A DNA stretch of 64,000 bases from Stenotrophomonas geniculata ATCC 19374 = JCM 13324 (GTDB lineage Bacteria; Pseudomonadota; Gammaproteobacteria; Xanthomonadales; Xanthomonadaceae): NCBI RefSeq assembly GCF_001431625.1, contig NZ_LLXT01000082.1, forward strand, positions 51,739-115,738, read 5' to 3'. A model generated the notes under the pieces. The model saw only the letters and a list, made by a program, of their open reading frames with translations. It did no database searches and was not told the DNA's origin. A program made the position numbers and the translations under genes. Shown piece by piece: positions 34,889 to 49,534 of the stretch (position 1 is its first letter; each line of letters starts with the position of its first letter).

Positions 34889-35335
34889 ATGATAACCAAA
34901 CCATTCGTTGGCGTACTGTTGGTTCTGTGTGCGGCCGCAGCATCGGTTTCGGCGGCGGAACCGGCCTGCGTCACGGTGGAGCAGGGCTGGGCGCGGTTGC
35001 CACCGAATCCGGCGATGCCGATGACCGCCGGCTACGGCGTGATCCACAACGGCTGCAGCAAGGCGGTGGTGATCACCGGCGCAAGCAGTGCGGTGTTTGG
35101 CGATGTGTCGCTGCACGAAACCACCATCGTCGATGGGGTCAGCCGGATGCGCGCGATCGAGCGCCTGCCATTGGCACCGGGCGCGCGTGCCGAGCTCAAA
35201 CCCGGTGGCCTGCACCTGATGCTGATGCAGGGCAAGGGCCCGTTGAAGGAAGGTCAGGCGCTGCCGCTGCGGCTGCAGCTGGAAGGCGGTGGCGAAGCGA
35301 GTGCGGCGCTGACCGTGCGCAAGGCTGCGCCGTAG
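34889..35335 (+). CDS. Periplasmic copper chaperone PCu(A)C family
   Basis: Periplasmic Cu(I)-binding protein of 148 residues, in other bacteria delivering copper to cytochrome oxidase. A signal peptide (VGVLLVLCAAAASVSA) precedes the domain. The copper site pattern H-x10-M ... H-x-M appears as LHETTIVDGVSRM and GGLHLMLM. The ATG at 34889 has AAGGAA eight bases upstream. No SCO-like partner gene is adjacent here. Confidence 0.88.
   Translation: MITKPFVGVLLVLCAAAASVSAAEPACVTVEQGWARLPPNPAMPMTAGYGVIHNGCSKAVVITGASSAVFGDVSLHETTIVDGVSRMRAIERLPLAPGARAELKPGGLHLMLMQGKGPLKEGQALPLRLQLEGGGEASAALTVRKAAP

Positions 35336-35345
35336 CGGGATGGTC

Positions 35346-35398
35346 GTGCCGGCCGCTGGCCGGCAGCACAGGAAATGCCGGCCAGCAGCCGGCACTAC
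35346..35398. repeat. Two SMAG-type palindromes, GCCGGC subtype
   Basis: Unit 1 at 35346-35369 (GTGCCGGCC...GGCCGGCAGCAC) and unit 2 at 35376-35398 (TGCCGGCC...GCCGGCACTAC). They lie between convergent genes. Confidence 0.7.

Positions 35399-35407
35399 TG
35401 CGGGGGC

Positions 35408-36133
35408 TTACGTCCAGTCGTACGAGAACAGCACCGTGCGGCTTTCCGGCTCGTACAGCATCACGATCGCATCGGCACCGGTGGCGCACCAGTTGTAGCC
35501 GGCCACGTCGGCCACGGCGAAGAACGTGTTGCCATTGCGGGTGATGATCACCGTTTCAGCATCGTCCGCAGCGTTGGGGTCATCGGCAGCGTCGGTGAAG
35601 CGCAGTTCGAATGCCGCGGGAATCTCCGCGGTCTCGGTCCAGTTGCCGAAGCCTATCGGTCCCCCCAGCGTATCCAGGTAATCGCGCTCGCTGGCCTCAC
35701 CGTTGCCGTAGCGCGAGTAGCAGGCGAGACGGCCGTGCGCGGCATGGTAGTCGCGGGCCTTGGCGTAGCTCTCGCGCATCTGTGCGATGTGTTCCTGCGC
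35801 GTGCTTGTCCTGCACCGCGTCGCCGATGAAATAGCCCTCGTTGCCGAGAAAGCGCATCTCGTTGCCGGCGGTCAGTTCGAAGGCGATCCAGTTGGTGCCG
35901 GTGAAATCGTTGTGGTGTTCTTCGGTGGTCTCGCCGATGCAGCCGTCATACGGCTCGATCGGGCACAGCATCGTTGCCACCTGGCCGGCCAGTTCCGGGC
36001 GCAGCACGCCCAGGTCGATCTTCAGCAGCGGCAGCAGATGCTGGGCGAGCCACGCTTGGTCAGCGGGGAAGACGCCGGTGGGGAAGGGGACCATGCCGGG
36101 CAGCAGGTCGCTCAGTTCAGTCTGGTGGATCAT
35408..36133 (-). CDS. Conserved hypothetical protein
   Basis: I do not recognise this 241-residue protein. It has no signal peptide, no membrane segment and no nucleotide-binding motif. It is acidic, with four cysteines and many aromatic residues, and reads as a soluble globular cytoplasmic protein. The start at 36133 is the first ATG. 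It stands alone between SMAG-type repeats. Confidence 0.7.
   Translation of the reverse strand: MIHQTELSDLLPGMVPFPTGVFPADQAWLAQHLLPLLKIDLGVLRPELAGQVATMLCPIEPYDGCIGETTEEHHNDFTGTNWIAFELTAGNEMRFLGNEGYFIGDAVQDKHAQEHIAQMRESYAKARDYHAAHGRLACYSRYGNGEASERDYLDTLGGPIGFGNWTETAEIPAAFELRFTDAADDPNAADDAETVIITRNGNTFFAVADVAGYNWCATGADAIVMLYEPESRTVLFSYDWT

Positions 36134-36160
36134 GTCAGTCCTTTGAATTGCAACGGTATC

Positions 36161-36208
36161 GCCGGGCCATGCCCGGCGGACCAGACGCCGACCAAGGTCG
36201 GCATCTAC
36161..36208. repeat. Two adjacent SMAG-like palindromes
   Basis: GCCGGGCCATGCCCGGC at 36161-36177, without GTAG, and ACGCCGACCAAGGTCGGCATCTAC at 36185-36208 with the CTAC end. Confidence 0.65.

Positions 36209-36218
36209 CAGAAGCGGA

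Positions 36219-36625
36219 TCAGCTCGACGCGCTGCGGATCGCCTCCGGCAGCGGTGCGCTCCTGCCGGTCTGCGTATCCATCCACACCACCACTACGTTG
36301 CCATCCGAGTACAGCTTTGAGTCGTCCTGCTGGTCGACGATGCGGTGGCCGATGGTCACGCTGCTGTTGCCCAGGCGCTCGACGAACAGCTCGACCAGGA
36401 TGTCGTTGGGCCACACGATCGGCAGCCGGTAGTTGACGTTGGTCGCGGCCACCACCGGTGCGATGCGGTCGGTCATCGACACGCCTTCAACGCCCAGCAT
36501 CCAGCGCACGCGGGCTTCTTCCAGATAGGAAATGTACTTGGCGTTGTTGACGTGGCCCATGCTGTCCATGTCGCGCCACCGCACGCTGATCGGGATGCGG
36601 GCCAGGATCTTGTGTTCGCTGCTCA

Positions 36626-36626
<1 letters not shown>
36219..36626 (-). CDS. Acyl-CoA thioesterase, YbgC/4HBT hot-dog family
   Basis: Single hot-dog domain protein of 135 residues. The active-site loop VRWRDMDSMGHVNNAKYISYLEEAR carries the catalytic Asp and the HVNN motif of the 4-hydroxybenzoyl-CoA thioesterase group. 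The physiological acyl-CoA is unknown. Its ATG overlaps the uvrA stop (TGATG), so it is coupled to uvrA; no functional link is known. Confidence 0.88.

Positions 36627-39616
<2,990 letters not shown>

Positions 39617-39761
39617 GGGGGATCCGGTTGTGGGGGCGTTGGCTGGGTGCCGGGCCAGCAGGGAACGGCAATCGGTCAGCCTACCGAGGTGACCAGATGG
39701 GGGCAATGGGCGACAATGCCAGCCCGATGTCTCACCTGATGAGACAGGCCGACAGCTTTGT

Positions 39762-39827
39762 GTAGAGCCGGACCATGCCCGGCTGCCTGGGCCCCGGACC
39801 GTTCAGCCGGGCATGGCTCGACCCTAC
39762..39827. repeat. SMAG palindrome pair
   Basis: GTAGAGCCGGACCATGCCCGGC facing an inverted partner that ends CGACCCTAC. It is more diverged than the other dimers, and lies just upstream of the rplU promoter. Confidence 0.75.

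Positions 39828-39859
39828 AGGGCCGGCCCCCGGGCTGCGCAGGGGTTGAC

Positions 39860-39889
39860 TTGACCCGCGCCCGCTGATCTGCGTACAAT
39860..39889 (+). promoter_or_regulatory. Sigma-70 promoter of rplU-rpmA
   Basis: -35 TTGACC (39860-39865), 18-base spacer, -10 TACAAT (39884-39889). It leaves a leader of about 60 bases before rplU. Confidence 0.8.

Positions 39890-39954
39890 TCCGCTCCTGT
39901 CCGCCCTCGATGGCGGCAGCTCAGACCACAATAACTACAGAGGAAGGCCTGGTC

Positions 39955-40263
39955 ATGTACGCAGTACTGGTCACCGGCGGTAAGCAATACCGCGTGGCGC
40001 AGGGCGAAAAGCTCCGCATTGAAAAGCTCGAAGTCGAAGTCGGCAGCGAGATCAAGTTTGACAACATCCTGATGCTGGGTGACAGCGACGGCGTGAAGCT
40101 GGGCGATGCGCTGAAGGGCGCTGCCGTCACCGCCAAGGTCCTGTCCCAGGGTCGTGCTGACAAGGTCCGGATCATCAAGTTCCGTCGCCGCAAGCACCAC
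40201 ATGAAGCGTCAGGGTCACCGTCAGTACTACACCGAAATCGAGATCACCGGCATCGCCGGCTAA
39955..40263 (+). CDS. rplU: 50S ribosomal protein L21
   Basis: Large-subunit protein that binds 23S rRNA. It has 102 residues, as in E. coli (103). The N-terminus [14 protein letters not shown] and the C-terminal [16 protein letters not shown] are characteristic. Start at 39955, with AGGAAGG upstream. It heads the conserved rplU-rpmA-obg cluster. Confidence 0.98.

Positions 40264-40281
40264 GCATCAGGAGAAGCAGTC

Positions 40282-40545
40282 ATGGCACATAAAAAGGGCG
40301 TAGGCTCCTCGCGCAACGGTCGCGACTCCAACCCGAAGTACCTGGGCGTCAAGATCTTCGGCGGCCAGGCCATCGAAGCCGGCAACATCATCGTGCGTCA
40401 GCGCGGCACCCAGTTCCACCCGGGTTCGGGCGTTGGCCTGGGCCGTGACCACACCCTGTTCGCCCTCGTGGACGGCAAGGTGGAGTTCTCGGTCAAGGGC
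40501 GCCAAGAAGCGTCGTACCGTCAGCATCGTCTCGGCCGACGCCTGA
40282..40545 (+). CDS. rpmA: 50S ribosomal protein L27
   Basis: The 87-residue protein starts [16 protein letters not shown]; its N-terminal tail reaches the peptidyl-transferase centre. AGGAG lies upstream of the ATG. It is 18 bp after rplU. Confidence 0.98.

Positions 40546-40610
40546 TCCAGGCATCGCCGGCACCCATGCCCCGGCATGGCTGTGCTGGATGAAGAGCACG
40601 TTGCATGGAG

Positions 40611-40635
40611 AGCCCCGCTTCGGCGGGGCTTTTCG
40611..40635 (+). terminator. Terminator after rpmA
   Basis: Stem AGCCCCGC with a TTC loop and GCGGGGCT, followed by TTTTCG. It lies between rpmA and obg. Confidence 0.8.

Positions 40636-40639
40636 TTAG

Positions 40640-41791
<1,152 letters not shown>

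Positions 41792-41810
41792 TGCCGTTGT
41801 GGTTCCGTGC

Positions 41811-41838
41811 AAAAACCCGGCTTCGGCCGGGTTTTTTG
41811..41838 (+). terminator. Rho-independent terminator of obg
   Basis: Stem AACCCGGC with a TTCG loop and GCCGGGTT, followed by TTTT. Confidence 0.92.

Positions 41839-41855
41839 TTGGGACTGCTTTTGCT

Positions 41856-41917
41856 GTAGAGCCGAGCCATGCTCGGCTTTCCGCGCAGACGGCAGCCGAG
41901 CGTGGGCTCGGCTCTAC
41856..41917. repeat. SMAG palindrome pair
   Basis: GTAGAGCCGAGC begins at 41856 and the inverted unit ends CTAC at 41917. It stands between the two convergent terminators of obg and rpsT. Confidence 0.8.

Positions 41918-41937
41918 ATAAGCTGGATCGCAGGCAA

Positions 41938-41967
41938 CAAAAAACCCGGCCGAGGCCGGGCTTTTGT
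41938..41967 (-). terminator. Rho-independent terminator of rpsT
   Basis: On the minus strand, a CCCGGCC...GGCCGGG stem is followed by a run of T (A at 41939-41944 on the plus strand). It lies about 40 bp past the rpsT stop. Confidence 0.9.

Positions 41968-42007
41968 CTGCAGCCCAAACCCCGAAGGGCAGGGCGGCAA
42001 CGCCGGA

Positions 42008-42277
42008 TCAGGCGGCCTTGAGGGCCTTGATGCGGTCGTTCAGGCGGCTCTTATGGCGAGCAGCCTTGTTCTTGTGGATCAGGCCACGCGCGCTGAAGCG
42101 ATCCAGGATCGGCTGGGCAACGGCGAAGGCGGCTTCGGCGCCGGCGGCATCGTTGGCGTCCAGCGCCTTGATCACTTTCTTGACAGCGGTGCGCAGCATC
42201 GAGCGCTGAGCCACGTTGCGCGCGTTGCGCACGACGGTCTGCTTGGCGCGCTTCTTGGCGGACTTGATATTGGCCAC
42008..42277 (-). CDS. rpsT: 30S ribosomal protein S20
   Basis: The 89-residue basic helical protein starts [13 protein letters not shown] and ends [12 protein letters not shown]. 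It binds 16S rRNA. It is divergent from murJ, as in other gammaproteobacteria. Confidence 0.98.

Positions 42278-42326
42278 GGTGGTGGTTTCCTGAAAAAATC
42301 GGTGTTATGGGAACAGCAAGCTAGCT

Positions 42327-42355
42327 AGTATGATGGCCCGAGAAATGCACGTCAA
42327..42355 (-). promoter_or_regulatory. Candidate promoter of rpsT
   Basis: On the minus strand: -35 TTGACG (42355-42350), 17-base spacer, -10 CATACT (42332-42327). This gives a leader of about 45 bases. Confidence 0.6.

Positions 42356-42379
42356 GTCGATTGTCAAGAGGGACGCTGA

Positions 42380-43999
42380 GTGAGTTCACCGAAGATGTTG
42401 CGAGGCCTGCTGTCGTTCAGCAGCATGACCATGGTCTCGCGGGTGCTCGGACTTGTCCGGGACCAGGTGATCACCACCACGTTCGGCACCAATGCGGTCA
42501 CCGATGCGTTCTGGGTTGCCTTCAGGGTACCCAATTTCCTGCGCCGGTTGTTCGCCGAAGGCTCTTTCGCCACCGCTTTCGTGCCGGTGTTCACGGAAGT
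42601 GAAGGAAACCCGCAGCCACGCCGAACTGCGTGAGTTGATGGCCCGCACCGCCGGTACCCTGGGTGGGGTGCTGATGCTGGTCACCGCCGTGGCGCTGATC
42701 TTCGCACCGCAGCTGGCCTCGGTCTTCTCAAGCGGCGTTGATACCGACCCGGTGAAGCAGGGCCTGCTGATCGACCTGTTCCGCCTGACCTTCCCGTTCC
42801 TGTTGTTCGTCTCGCTCACCGCGCTGGCCGGCGGCGCGCTGAACAGCTTCCAGCGCTTCGCCATGCCGGCGCTCACCCCGGTCATCCTCAACCTGTGCAT
42901 GATCGCCGGTGCGCTGTGGCTGGCCCCGCGGCTGGGCGGCACTCCAGAGAAGCAAATCCTGGCACTGGGCTGGGCGGTACTGGCCGCCGGTATCCTGCAG
43001 TTGCTGTTCCAGCTGCCCTCGCTGAAGGGCATCAACCTGCTGACCCTGCCGCGCTGGGGCTGGCGCCACCCGGGCGTGCGCAAGGTGATGACGCTGATGG
43101 TGCCGACCCTGTTCGGCTCGTCGGTGGCGCAGATCAACCTGCTGCTGGACACCGTCATCGCGGCCAAGCTGACCGATGGCTCGCAGTCCTGGCTGTCGCT
43201 GGCCGACCGCTTCCTGGAGCTGCCGCTGGGCGTGTTCGGCGTGGCGCTGGGCACGGTGATCCTGCCGGCGCTGGCCCGCCACCACGTGAGTACTGACCGC
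43301 GAGGGCTTCTCGCGCTCGCTGGACTGGGGCCTGCGCATGACCCTGCTGATCTCGGTGCCGGCCATGCTGGGCCTGCTGCTGCTGGCCGAGCCGCTGATCG
43401 CAACCATCTTCCAGCACGGCCAGTTCAGCGCCTTCGATACCCGCATGACCGCGCTGTCGGTGTACGGCCTGAGCTTCGGCCTGCCGGCGTTCGCCCTGTT
43501 GAAAGTGGTGCTGCCGGCGTTCTACGCCCGCCAGGACACCAAGACTCCGGTCCGTGCCGGTGTGGCCGCGCTGGTGGCCAACATGGTGTTCAACTTCGCG
43601 CTGCTGGCCGTGCTGTACCAGGTGATGGTGCCCGATGAGCTGAAAGCGCAGGGCGTAATGGCGGCCATCGGCAAGCAGCCGGGCCTGCACCTGGCGCTGG
43701 GCATTGCCAGCGCACTGTCCAGTTACCTGAACCTCGGCCTGTTGTGGTACTGGCTGGGCAGGACCGACGTCTACCAGCGCCGGCCGGGCTGGGGCGGCTA
43801 TCTGCTGCGCCTGCTGCTGGCCTGTGCGGCCATGGTTGGTGTGCTGCTGGCCCTGTTGCACTGGCTGCCAGCGTTCTCCGCGATGGGTGTCTGGGAGCGG
43901 ATCGGCAGCCTGTCGCTGCTGGTCGGCGGTGGCGGTGCGACCTACGCGGTGGCCATGCTGGCGATGGGCTTCCGCCCGCGCGACCTGCGTGGGCATTGA
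42380..43999 (+). CDS. murJ: Lipid II flippase MurJ (GTG start)
   Basis: Inner-membrane flippase of the peptidoglycan precursor lipid II, essential for cell-wall growth. The 539 residues have about fourteen transmembrane segments. The N-terminal block SMTMVSRVLGLVRDQVI and FVPVFTEVKE are characteristic; AGGALNSFQRF follows. The best start is GTG at 42380, with AGAGGGA upstream; ATG at 42395 would remove five residues. It is followed by ribF after 75 bp. Confidence 0.96.
   Translation: MSSPKMLRGLLSFSSMTMVSRVLGLVRDQVITTTFGTNAVTDAFWVAFRVPNFLRRLFAEGSFATAFVPVFTEVKETRSHAELRELMARTAGTLGGVLMLVTAVALIFAPQLASVFSSGVDTDPVKQGLLIDLFRLTFPFLLFVSLTALAGGALNSFQRFAMPALTPVILNLCMIAGALWLAPRLGGTPEKQILALGWAVLAAGILQLLFQLPSLKGINLLTLPRWGWRHPGVRKVMTLMVPTLFGSSVAQINLLLDTVIAAKLTDGSQSWLSLADRFLELPLGVFGVALGTVILPALARHHVSTDREGFSRSLDWGLRMTLLISVPAMLGLLLLAEPLIATIFQHGQFSAFDTRMTALSVYGLSFGLPAFALLKVVLPAFYARQDTKTPVRAGVAALVANMVFNFALLAVLYQVMVPDELKAQGVMAAIGKQPGLHLALGIASALSSYLNLGLLWYWLGRTDVYQRRPGWGGYLLRLLLACAAMVGVLLALLHWLPAFSAMGVWERIGSLSLLVGGGGATYAVAMLAMGFRPRDLRGH

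Positions 44000-44074
44000 T
44001 CGCGGCCTGTGGCGGCTATACTTCAGGGTTACACCATTGAAGCGGCGGCCCCGGTCGGGCCGGAACGAGAGTTG

Positions 44075-45022
44075 ATGAGCAGGCTGTTCAGAAGCGTCGA
44101 GGGCGGGGAGCTGTTCCCGAACGGAAGCGTGGTCTGTATCGGTGCATTCGACGGCCTCCACCTGGGTCATCGTGCGCTGGTCCGCCACGCGGTTGCCCGC
44201 GCGCGCGCCTTGGGCGTGGCCGCGGTGGCCGTGGCGTTCGAGCCGCTGCCGCGTGAATTCTTCGCCCAGGGCACGCCGCCGCCGCGGCTGACCCTGGCCC
44301 GCAGCAAGGTCGAGATCCTGCGCGAGCTCGGTGTCGATGCGATCGGCCTGCTGCGTTTCGACGCGGCAATGGCGGCGATGCCGGCCGAGACCTTCGTGCA
44401 CCAGCTGCTTGTCAATCGCCTGAGTGCGCGTGAGGTCTGGATCGGGCCGGAGTTCTGCTTCGGCAACCGCCGTCGCGGCGACCTGGCCCTGCTGCAGAAG
44501 ATGGGCGCCGAACTGGGCTTCACCGCGGGTGAAATCGAAGCGGTCGACCTGCATGGCGAGCGCATCTCCAGCACCCGCATCCGCCAGCTGCTGCAGGAGG
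44601 GCGACTTCGCCCGCGCCAACGATCTGCTGGGCCGACCGTACGCGATCAGCGGCCGGGTGGTGCGCGGGCGCCAGCTCGGCCGTACGCTGGGCTTCCCCAC
44701 CGCCAACCTGCGTTTCCCGAAGACCCCGGCGCTGTCGGGCATCTACGCGACCTGGGTGCACGGCGTGTTCGACCAGCCGTGGCCGTCGGTGTCCAGCTTC
44801 GGCACGCGGCCGACGGTGGAGGGCGTGGAGCCGCTGCTGGAAGCCCACCTGTTCGATTTCCAGGGCGACCTGTACGGTCGACACATCGAAGTGGAATTCG
44901 TCGCCAAGCTGCGCGACGAAGAGAAATTCAATGATCTGGCGGCCCTGACCGACCAGATGCACCGCGACGCCGAACAGGCGCGCGCCATCCTTTCCGAACA
45001 TAGATTGCGAGCCACTGCGTGA
44075..45022 (+). CDS. ribF: Bifunctional riboflavin kinase / FAD synthetase
   Basis: Makes FMN and FAD from riboflavin. The 315 residues contain the N-terminal FAD synthetase with [12 protein letters not shown] and [10 protein letters not shown], and the C-terminal flavokinase with [11 protein letters not shown] and the conserved [11 protein letters not shown] chose the ATG at 44075. 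The stop overlaps the GTG start of ileS. This murJ-ribF-ileS-lspA-ispH order is common in gammaproteobacteria. Confidence 0.97.

Positions 45023-47850
45023 GCCAGGACTACAAGACCACCCTGAACCTGCCAGCCACCGAATTCCCGATGCGCGGCGACCTGCCCAAGCGCGAGCCGG
45101 GCATTCTGGCGCAGTGGGAAGCGCAGGGGCTCTACCAGCAGCTGCGCGACAACGCCGCCGGCCGCCCGCTGTTCGTGCTGCACGATGGCCCGCCGTACGC
45201 CAACGGCCGCATCCACCTCGGCCACGCGGTCAACAAGATCCTGAAGGACATCATCGTCAAGTCGCGCTACCTGGCCGGCTTCGATGCGCCCTACGTGCCG
45301 GGCTGGGACTGCCATGGCCTGCCGATCGAGATCGCGGTCGAAAAGAAGTGGGGCAAGGTCGGCACCAAGCTCGACGCCGTTGAATTCCGCCAGAAGTGCC
45401 GCGAGTTCGCCGAAGAGCAGATCAACATCCAGCGCGTGGACTTCAAGCGCCTGGGTGTGACCGGCGACTGGGACAACCCGTACAAGACCCTGAGCTTCGA
45501 CTTCGAAGCCAACGAGATCCGTGCGCTGGCCAAGGTCGTGGCCAATGGCCACCTGGTCCGCGGCGCCAAGCCGGTGTACTGGTGCTTCGACTGTGGCTCG
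45601 GCGCTGGCCGAGGCCGAGATCGAGTACCAGGAAAAGGAATCGCCGGCGATCGACGTGGCCTACGCCGCGCGTGATGCGCAGGCCATCGGCCAGGCGTTCG
45701 GCGTGAGCGTGCCGGCCGACGTCGAAGTGGCGGTGCCGATCTGGACCACCACCCCGTGGACGCTGCCGGCCTCGCTGGCGGTATCACTTGGTGCGGAGAT
45801 CAACTACGTCCTGGCCGAAGGCCCGGCGCACAACGGCAAGCGCCGTTGGCTGGTGCTGGCTGCCGCGCTGGCCGAGCGCGCACTGCAGCGCTACGGCGTG
45901 GACGAAGTGGTGCTGCACGGTGAAACCACCGGCGCGGCGCTGGAAAACCAGCTCCTGGCGCATCCGTTCTACCCGGAACGCGGGATCCTGGTGCTCAACG
46001 GCGACCATGTGTCCGACGAGGACGGTACCGGTGCGGTGCATACCGCCCCCGGCCATGGCCAGGAAGACTTCGTGGTCAGCCAGAAGTACGGCCTGCTGGA
46101 CAAGTACAACGCCGGCCAGGTGACCCCGATCGACGGCCGTGGCGTGTACCTGGAATCGACCCCGCCGGCCGGTGACGTGGTGCTGGCTGGCCAGCACCTG
46201 TGGAAGGCGCAGGAGGCCATCGTCGGCGTGCTGCGCGACAACGGTTCGCTGCTGGCGTTCCATCCGATCCGCCACAGCTACCCGCACTGCTGGCGCCACA
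46301 AGACGCCGGTGGTGTTCCGCGCCACTCCGCAGTGGTTCATCTCGATGGACAAGGCCAACCTGCGCAACGATGCGCTGGCCGCCATCGACACCGTCGGCTG
46401 GTTCCCGACCTGGGGCAAGGCGCGCATCCAGAGCATGGTCGACGGTCGTCCGGACTGGACCATCTCGCGCCAGCGCACCTGGGGTGTGCCGATCGCACTG
46501 TTCACCCATCGCCAGACCGGCGAGATCCACCCGCGTTCGGTGGAACTGATGCAGCAGGTCGCCGACCGCGTCGAAGCCGAGGGCATCGACGTGTGGTATT
46601 CGCTGGATGCTGCCGAACTGCTGGGTGCCGAAGCGGCCGACTACGAGAAGGTCACCGACATCCTCGACGTCTGGTTCGATTCGGGCGTGACTCATGAGGG
46701 CGTGCTCGCCGCGCGTGGCTTCGGCAAGCCGGCCGATCTGTACCTGGAAGGTTCCGACCAGCACCGTGGCTGGTTCCAGTCCTCGCTGCTGACCGGCGTG
46801 GCGATCGACAAGCGCGCCCCGTACAAGCAGTGCCTGACCCATGGCTTCACCGTGGACGAGCACGGCCGCAAGATGTCCAAGTCGCTGGGCAACGGCATCG
46901 AGCCGCAGGACATCATGAACAAGCTGGGCGCGGACATCCTGCGCCTGTGGATCGCCTCGGCCGACTACAGCAACGAGATGTCGCTGTCGCAGGAGATCCT
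47001 CAAGCGCAATGCCGACGCCTACCGTCGCCTGCGCAATACCGCACGCTTCCTGCTCGGCAACCTGGACGGTTTCGATCCGGCCCAGCACCTGCAGCCGCTG
47101 GATCAGATGGTCGCGCTGGACCGTTGGATCGTGCATCGCGCGTGGGAGCTGCAGGAGAAGATCAAGGCGGCCTACGACGGCTACAACATGGCCGAGATCG
47201 TGCAGCTGCTGCTGAACTTCTGCAGCGTGGACCTGGGCTCGCTGTACCTGGATGTGACCAAGGACCGCCTGTACACGATGCCGACCGATTCGCACGGTCG
47301 CCGTTCGGCGCAGAGCGCGATGTACCACATCGCCGAAGCGTTCACCCGCTGGGTCGCACCGATCCTGACCTTCACCGCCGACGAGCTGTGGGGCTACCTG
47401 CCGGGCGAGCACGCCGGCCACGTGCTGTTCACCACCTGGTACGACGGCCTGGCGCCGCTGCCGGCCGATGCGCAGCTCAACGCCGCCGATTTCGACCAGC
47501 TGCTGGCTGTGCGCGAGCAGGTGGCCAAGGTGCTGGAACCGATGCGCGCCAACGGTGCCATCGGTGCCGCGCTGGAAGCGGAAATCACCATCGCCGCCAG
47601 CGAAGAGCAGGCCGCGCGCTGGCAGCCGCTGGCCGATGAACTGCGTTTCCTGTTCATCAGTGGTGACGTGCAGGTGCGTCCGGCGACCACCGACGAGGTG
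47701 TTCGTCAGCGCCCAGCCGACCACCAAGGCCAAGTGCGTGCGTTGCTGGCACCACCGCGCCGACGTCGGCAGCAATGCCGATCATCCGGAGCTGTGCGGTC
47801 GCTGCGTGAGCAACATCACCGGTGCCGGTGAAGTGCGGAGCTGGTTCTGA
45019..47850 (+). CDS. ileS: Isoleucyl-tRNA synthetase (GTG start)
   Basis: Class I aminoacyl-tRNA synthetase that charges tRNA-Ile and edits valine. The 943 residues carry HLGH (66-69), the editing domain, KMSKS (618-622) and a C-terminal zinc site ([11 protein letters not shown]...CGRCV). GTG at 45019 overlaps the ribF stop, and the stop at 47850 overlaps the lspA ATG, so all three are translationally coupled. Confidence 0.98.

Positions 47851-48374
47851 TGGCCGCGCCCCGTCCACATCCGAACGCCCTGGTCTGGCTGCTGCTGTCG
47901 GCGGCCATCATCGGCCTGGACCAGTGGTCCAAGGCCTGGGTCCTGTCGAGCCTGCCGGAGTTCCAGCCGGTGGTGGTCATCGATGGCTTCTGGAACTGGT
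48001 ACCGCACCTACAACACCGGTGCGGCGTTCAGTTTCCTGAGCGACGCCGGTGGCTGGCAGAAGCACTTCTTCACCGTGCTGGCGATCGTCATCAGCGGCCT
48101 GATGGCCTGGTGGCTGCGCGGCACCGCCCGTGGCAACTGGAAGGCGGCCGTGCCGTATGCGCTGATCATCGGCGGCGCGATCGGCAACGTGATCGACCGC
48201 CAGGTGCATGGTCATGTGGTCGATTTCATCCAGTGGTACGTGGGCAGCTACACCTGGCCCTCGTTCAACATCGCCGATTCGGCCATCGTGGTGGGTGCCA
48301 TCGGCATCGCCCTGTTTGGCCTGTTCGACGGCAAGTCCGCCAAAAAGGCGGATAATGCCAATCCGAAACCGTAA
47850..48374 (+). CDS. lspA: Lipoprotein signal peptidase II
   Basis: Inner-membrane aspartyl protease that cleaves prolipoprotein signal peptides after lipidation. The 174 residues have four membrane helices. The catalytic aspartates lie in GNVIDR and FNIADSAI. Starts within the ileS stop codon. 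Confidence 0.97.

Positions 48375-48401
48375 GCCGGCCGCTGCCGGGAGATTGAACT
48401 G

Positions 48402-49352
48402 ATGGATGTGCTGCTCGCCAACCCGCGTGGTTTCTGTGCCGGTGTCGATCGTGCGATCGAGATCGTCAAGCGCGCGATCGAAACGCTGGGCGCGCCCATC
48501 TACGTCCGCCATGAAGTGGTGCACAACCGCTTCGTGGTCGACGACCTGAAGCAGCGCGGCGCGATCTTCGTCGAAGAACTCGATGAAGTGCCGGACAACA
48601 ACACAGTCATTTTCAGCGCCCATGGCGTGTCCCAGGCCGTGCGCCAGGAAGCCGATCGCCGTGGCCTGAAGGTGTTCGACGCCACCTGCCCGCTGGTGAC
48701 CAAGGTGCACTTCGAGGTCGCCCGCCACTGCCGTGCCGGCCGTGACGTGGTGCTGATCGGCCACGCGGGTCACCCGGAAGTGGAAGGCACCATGGGCCAG
48801 TGGAACCGCGAAGCCGGCACCGGCCAGATCTACCTGGTGGAGGACGTGGAGCAGGTTGCCACGCTGCACATCAACCAGCCGGAAAACTTCGCCTACACCA
48901 CCCAGACCACGCTGTCGGTGGACGACACGCGCGGCATCATCGATGCATTGCGCGAGCGCTTCCCGGCGATGCAGGGCCCGAAGAACGACGACATCTGCTA
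49001 CGCCACGCAGAACCGCCAGGACGCCGTGCGCGACCTGGCCAAGCGCTGCGACCTGGTGCTGGTGGTCGGTTCGCCGAACAGCTCCAACTCCAACCGTCTG
49101 AGCGAGCTGGCCCGCCGTGAGGGCGTGGAGTCGTACCTGATCGACGGCGCGCACGAGATCGATCCGGCGTGGGTGGCAGGCAAGCAGCACATCGGCGTGA
49201 CCGCAGGTGCCTCGGCGCCGCAGGTGCTGGTCGACGGCGTGCTCGCGCGCCTGGCCGAGCTGGGCGCCAGCGGCGTGGGCGAACTGGACGGCGAACCGGA
49301 ATCGATGGTGTTCGCGCTGCCGAAGGAACTGCGGTTGCGGTTGGTCGACTGA
48402..49352 (+). CDS. ispH: 4-hydroxy-3-methylbut-2-enyl diphosphate reductase
   Basis: Last enzyme of the MEP isoprenoid pathway; makes IPP and DMAPP with a 4Fe-4S cluster. The 316 residues contain the three cluster cysteines in [27 protein letters not shown] and [12 protein letters not shown]. Start at 48402, preceded by GGGAG. 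It ends the murJ-ispH cluster. Confidence 0.98.

Positions 49353-49366
49353 CCGCGGAAGCGCCT

Positions 49367-49390
49367 CATCCACGCATGGCGTGGATCTAC
49367..49390. repeat. SMAG palindrome, ATCCACGC subtype
   Basis: CATCCACGCATGGCGTGGATCTAC, GTAG on the minus strand, between ispH and its terminator-like hairpin. Confidence 0.75.

Positions 49391-49407
49391 TGAAACTGCT
49401 CTGGCGG

Positions 49408-49434
49408 GTGCGAACCCGGGTTCGCACGCTTTTT
49408..49434 (+). terminator. Terminator after ispH
   Basis: Perfect palindrome GTGCGAACCCGGGTTCGCAC followed by GCTTTTT. Confidence 0.8.

Positions 49435-49534
49435 CGCATGCAAGGATGGGCGGCCTGCCCATGACCTTTGGCCATGGGGCGGGGCACGTTACAGGCCTAG
49501 CATCGGAAGATTCTCCGTTGTTGGAAGTTGCCCG

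Larger units (their letters stand above)
39617..39954. other. Intergenic region between divergent uvrA and rplU
   Basis: No gene seen. It holds the uvrA leader, a SMAG dimer (39762-39827) and the rplU promoter (39860-39889). I did not find a convincing LexA box near uvrA. Confidence 0.7.

Noticed and set aside
39617..39760. LexA (SOS) box upstream of uvrA
   Set aside because: I searched by eye for a CTG-N10-CAG or Xanthomonas-type TTAGTA...TACTA site and saw none convincing.
48402..49352. Alternative reading frames within ispH and ileS as separate genes
   Set aside because: They have Arg/Pro/Ser-rich shadow composition and overlap genes with full catalytic motifs.
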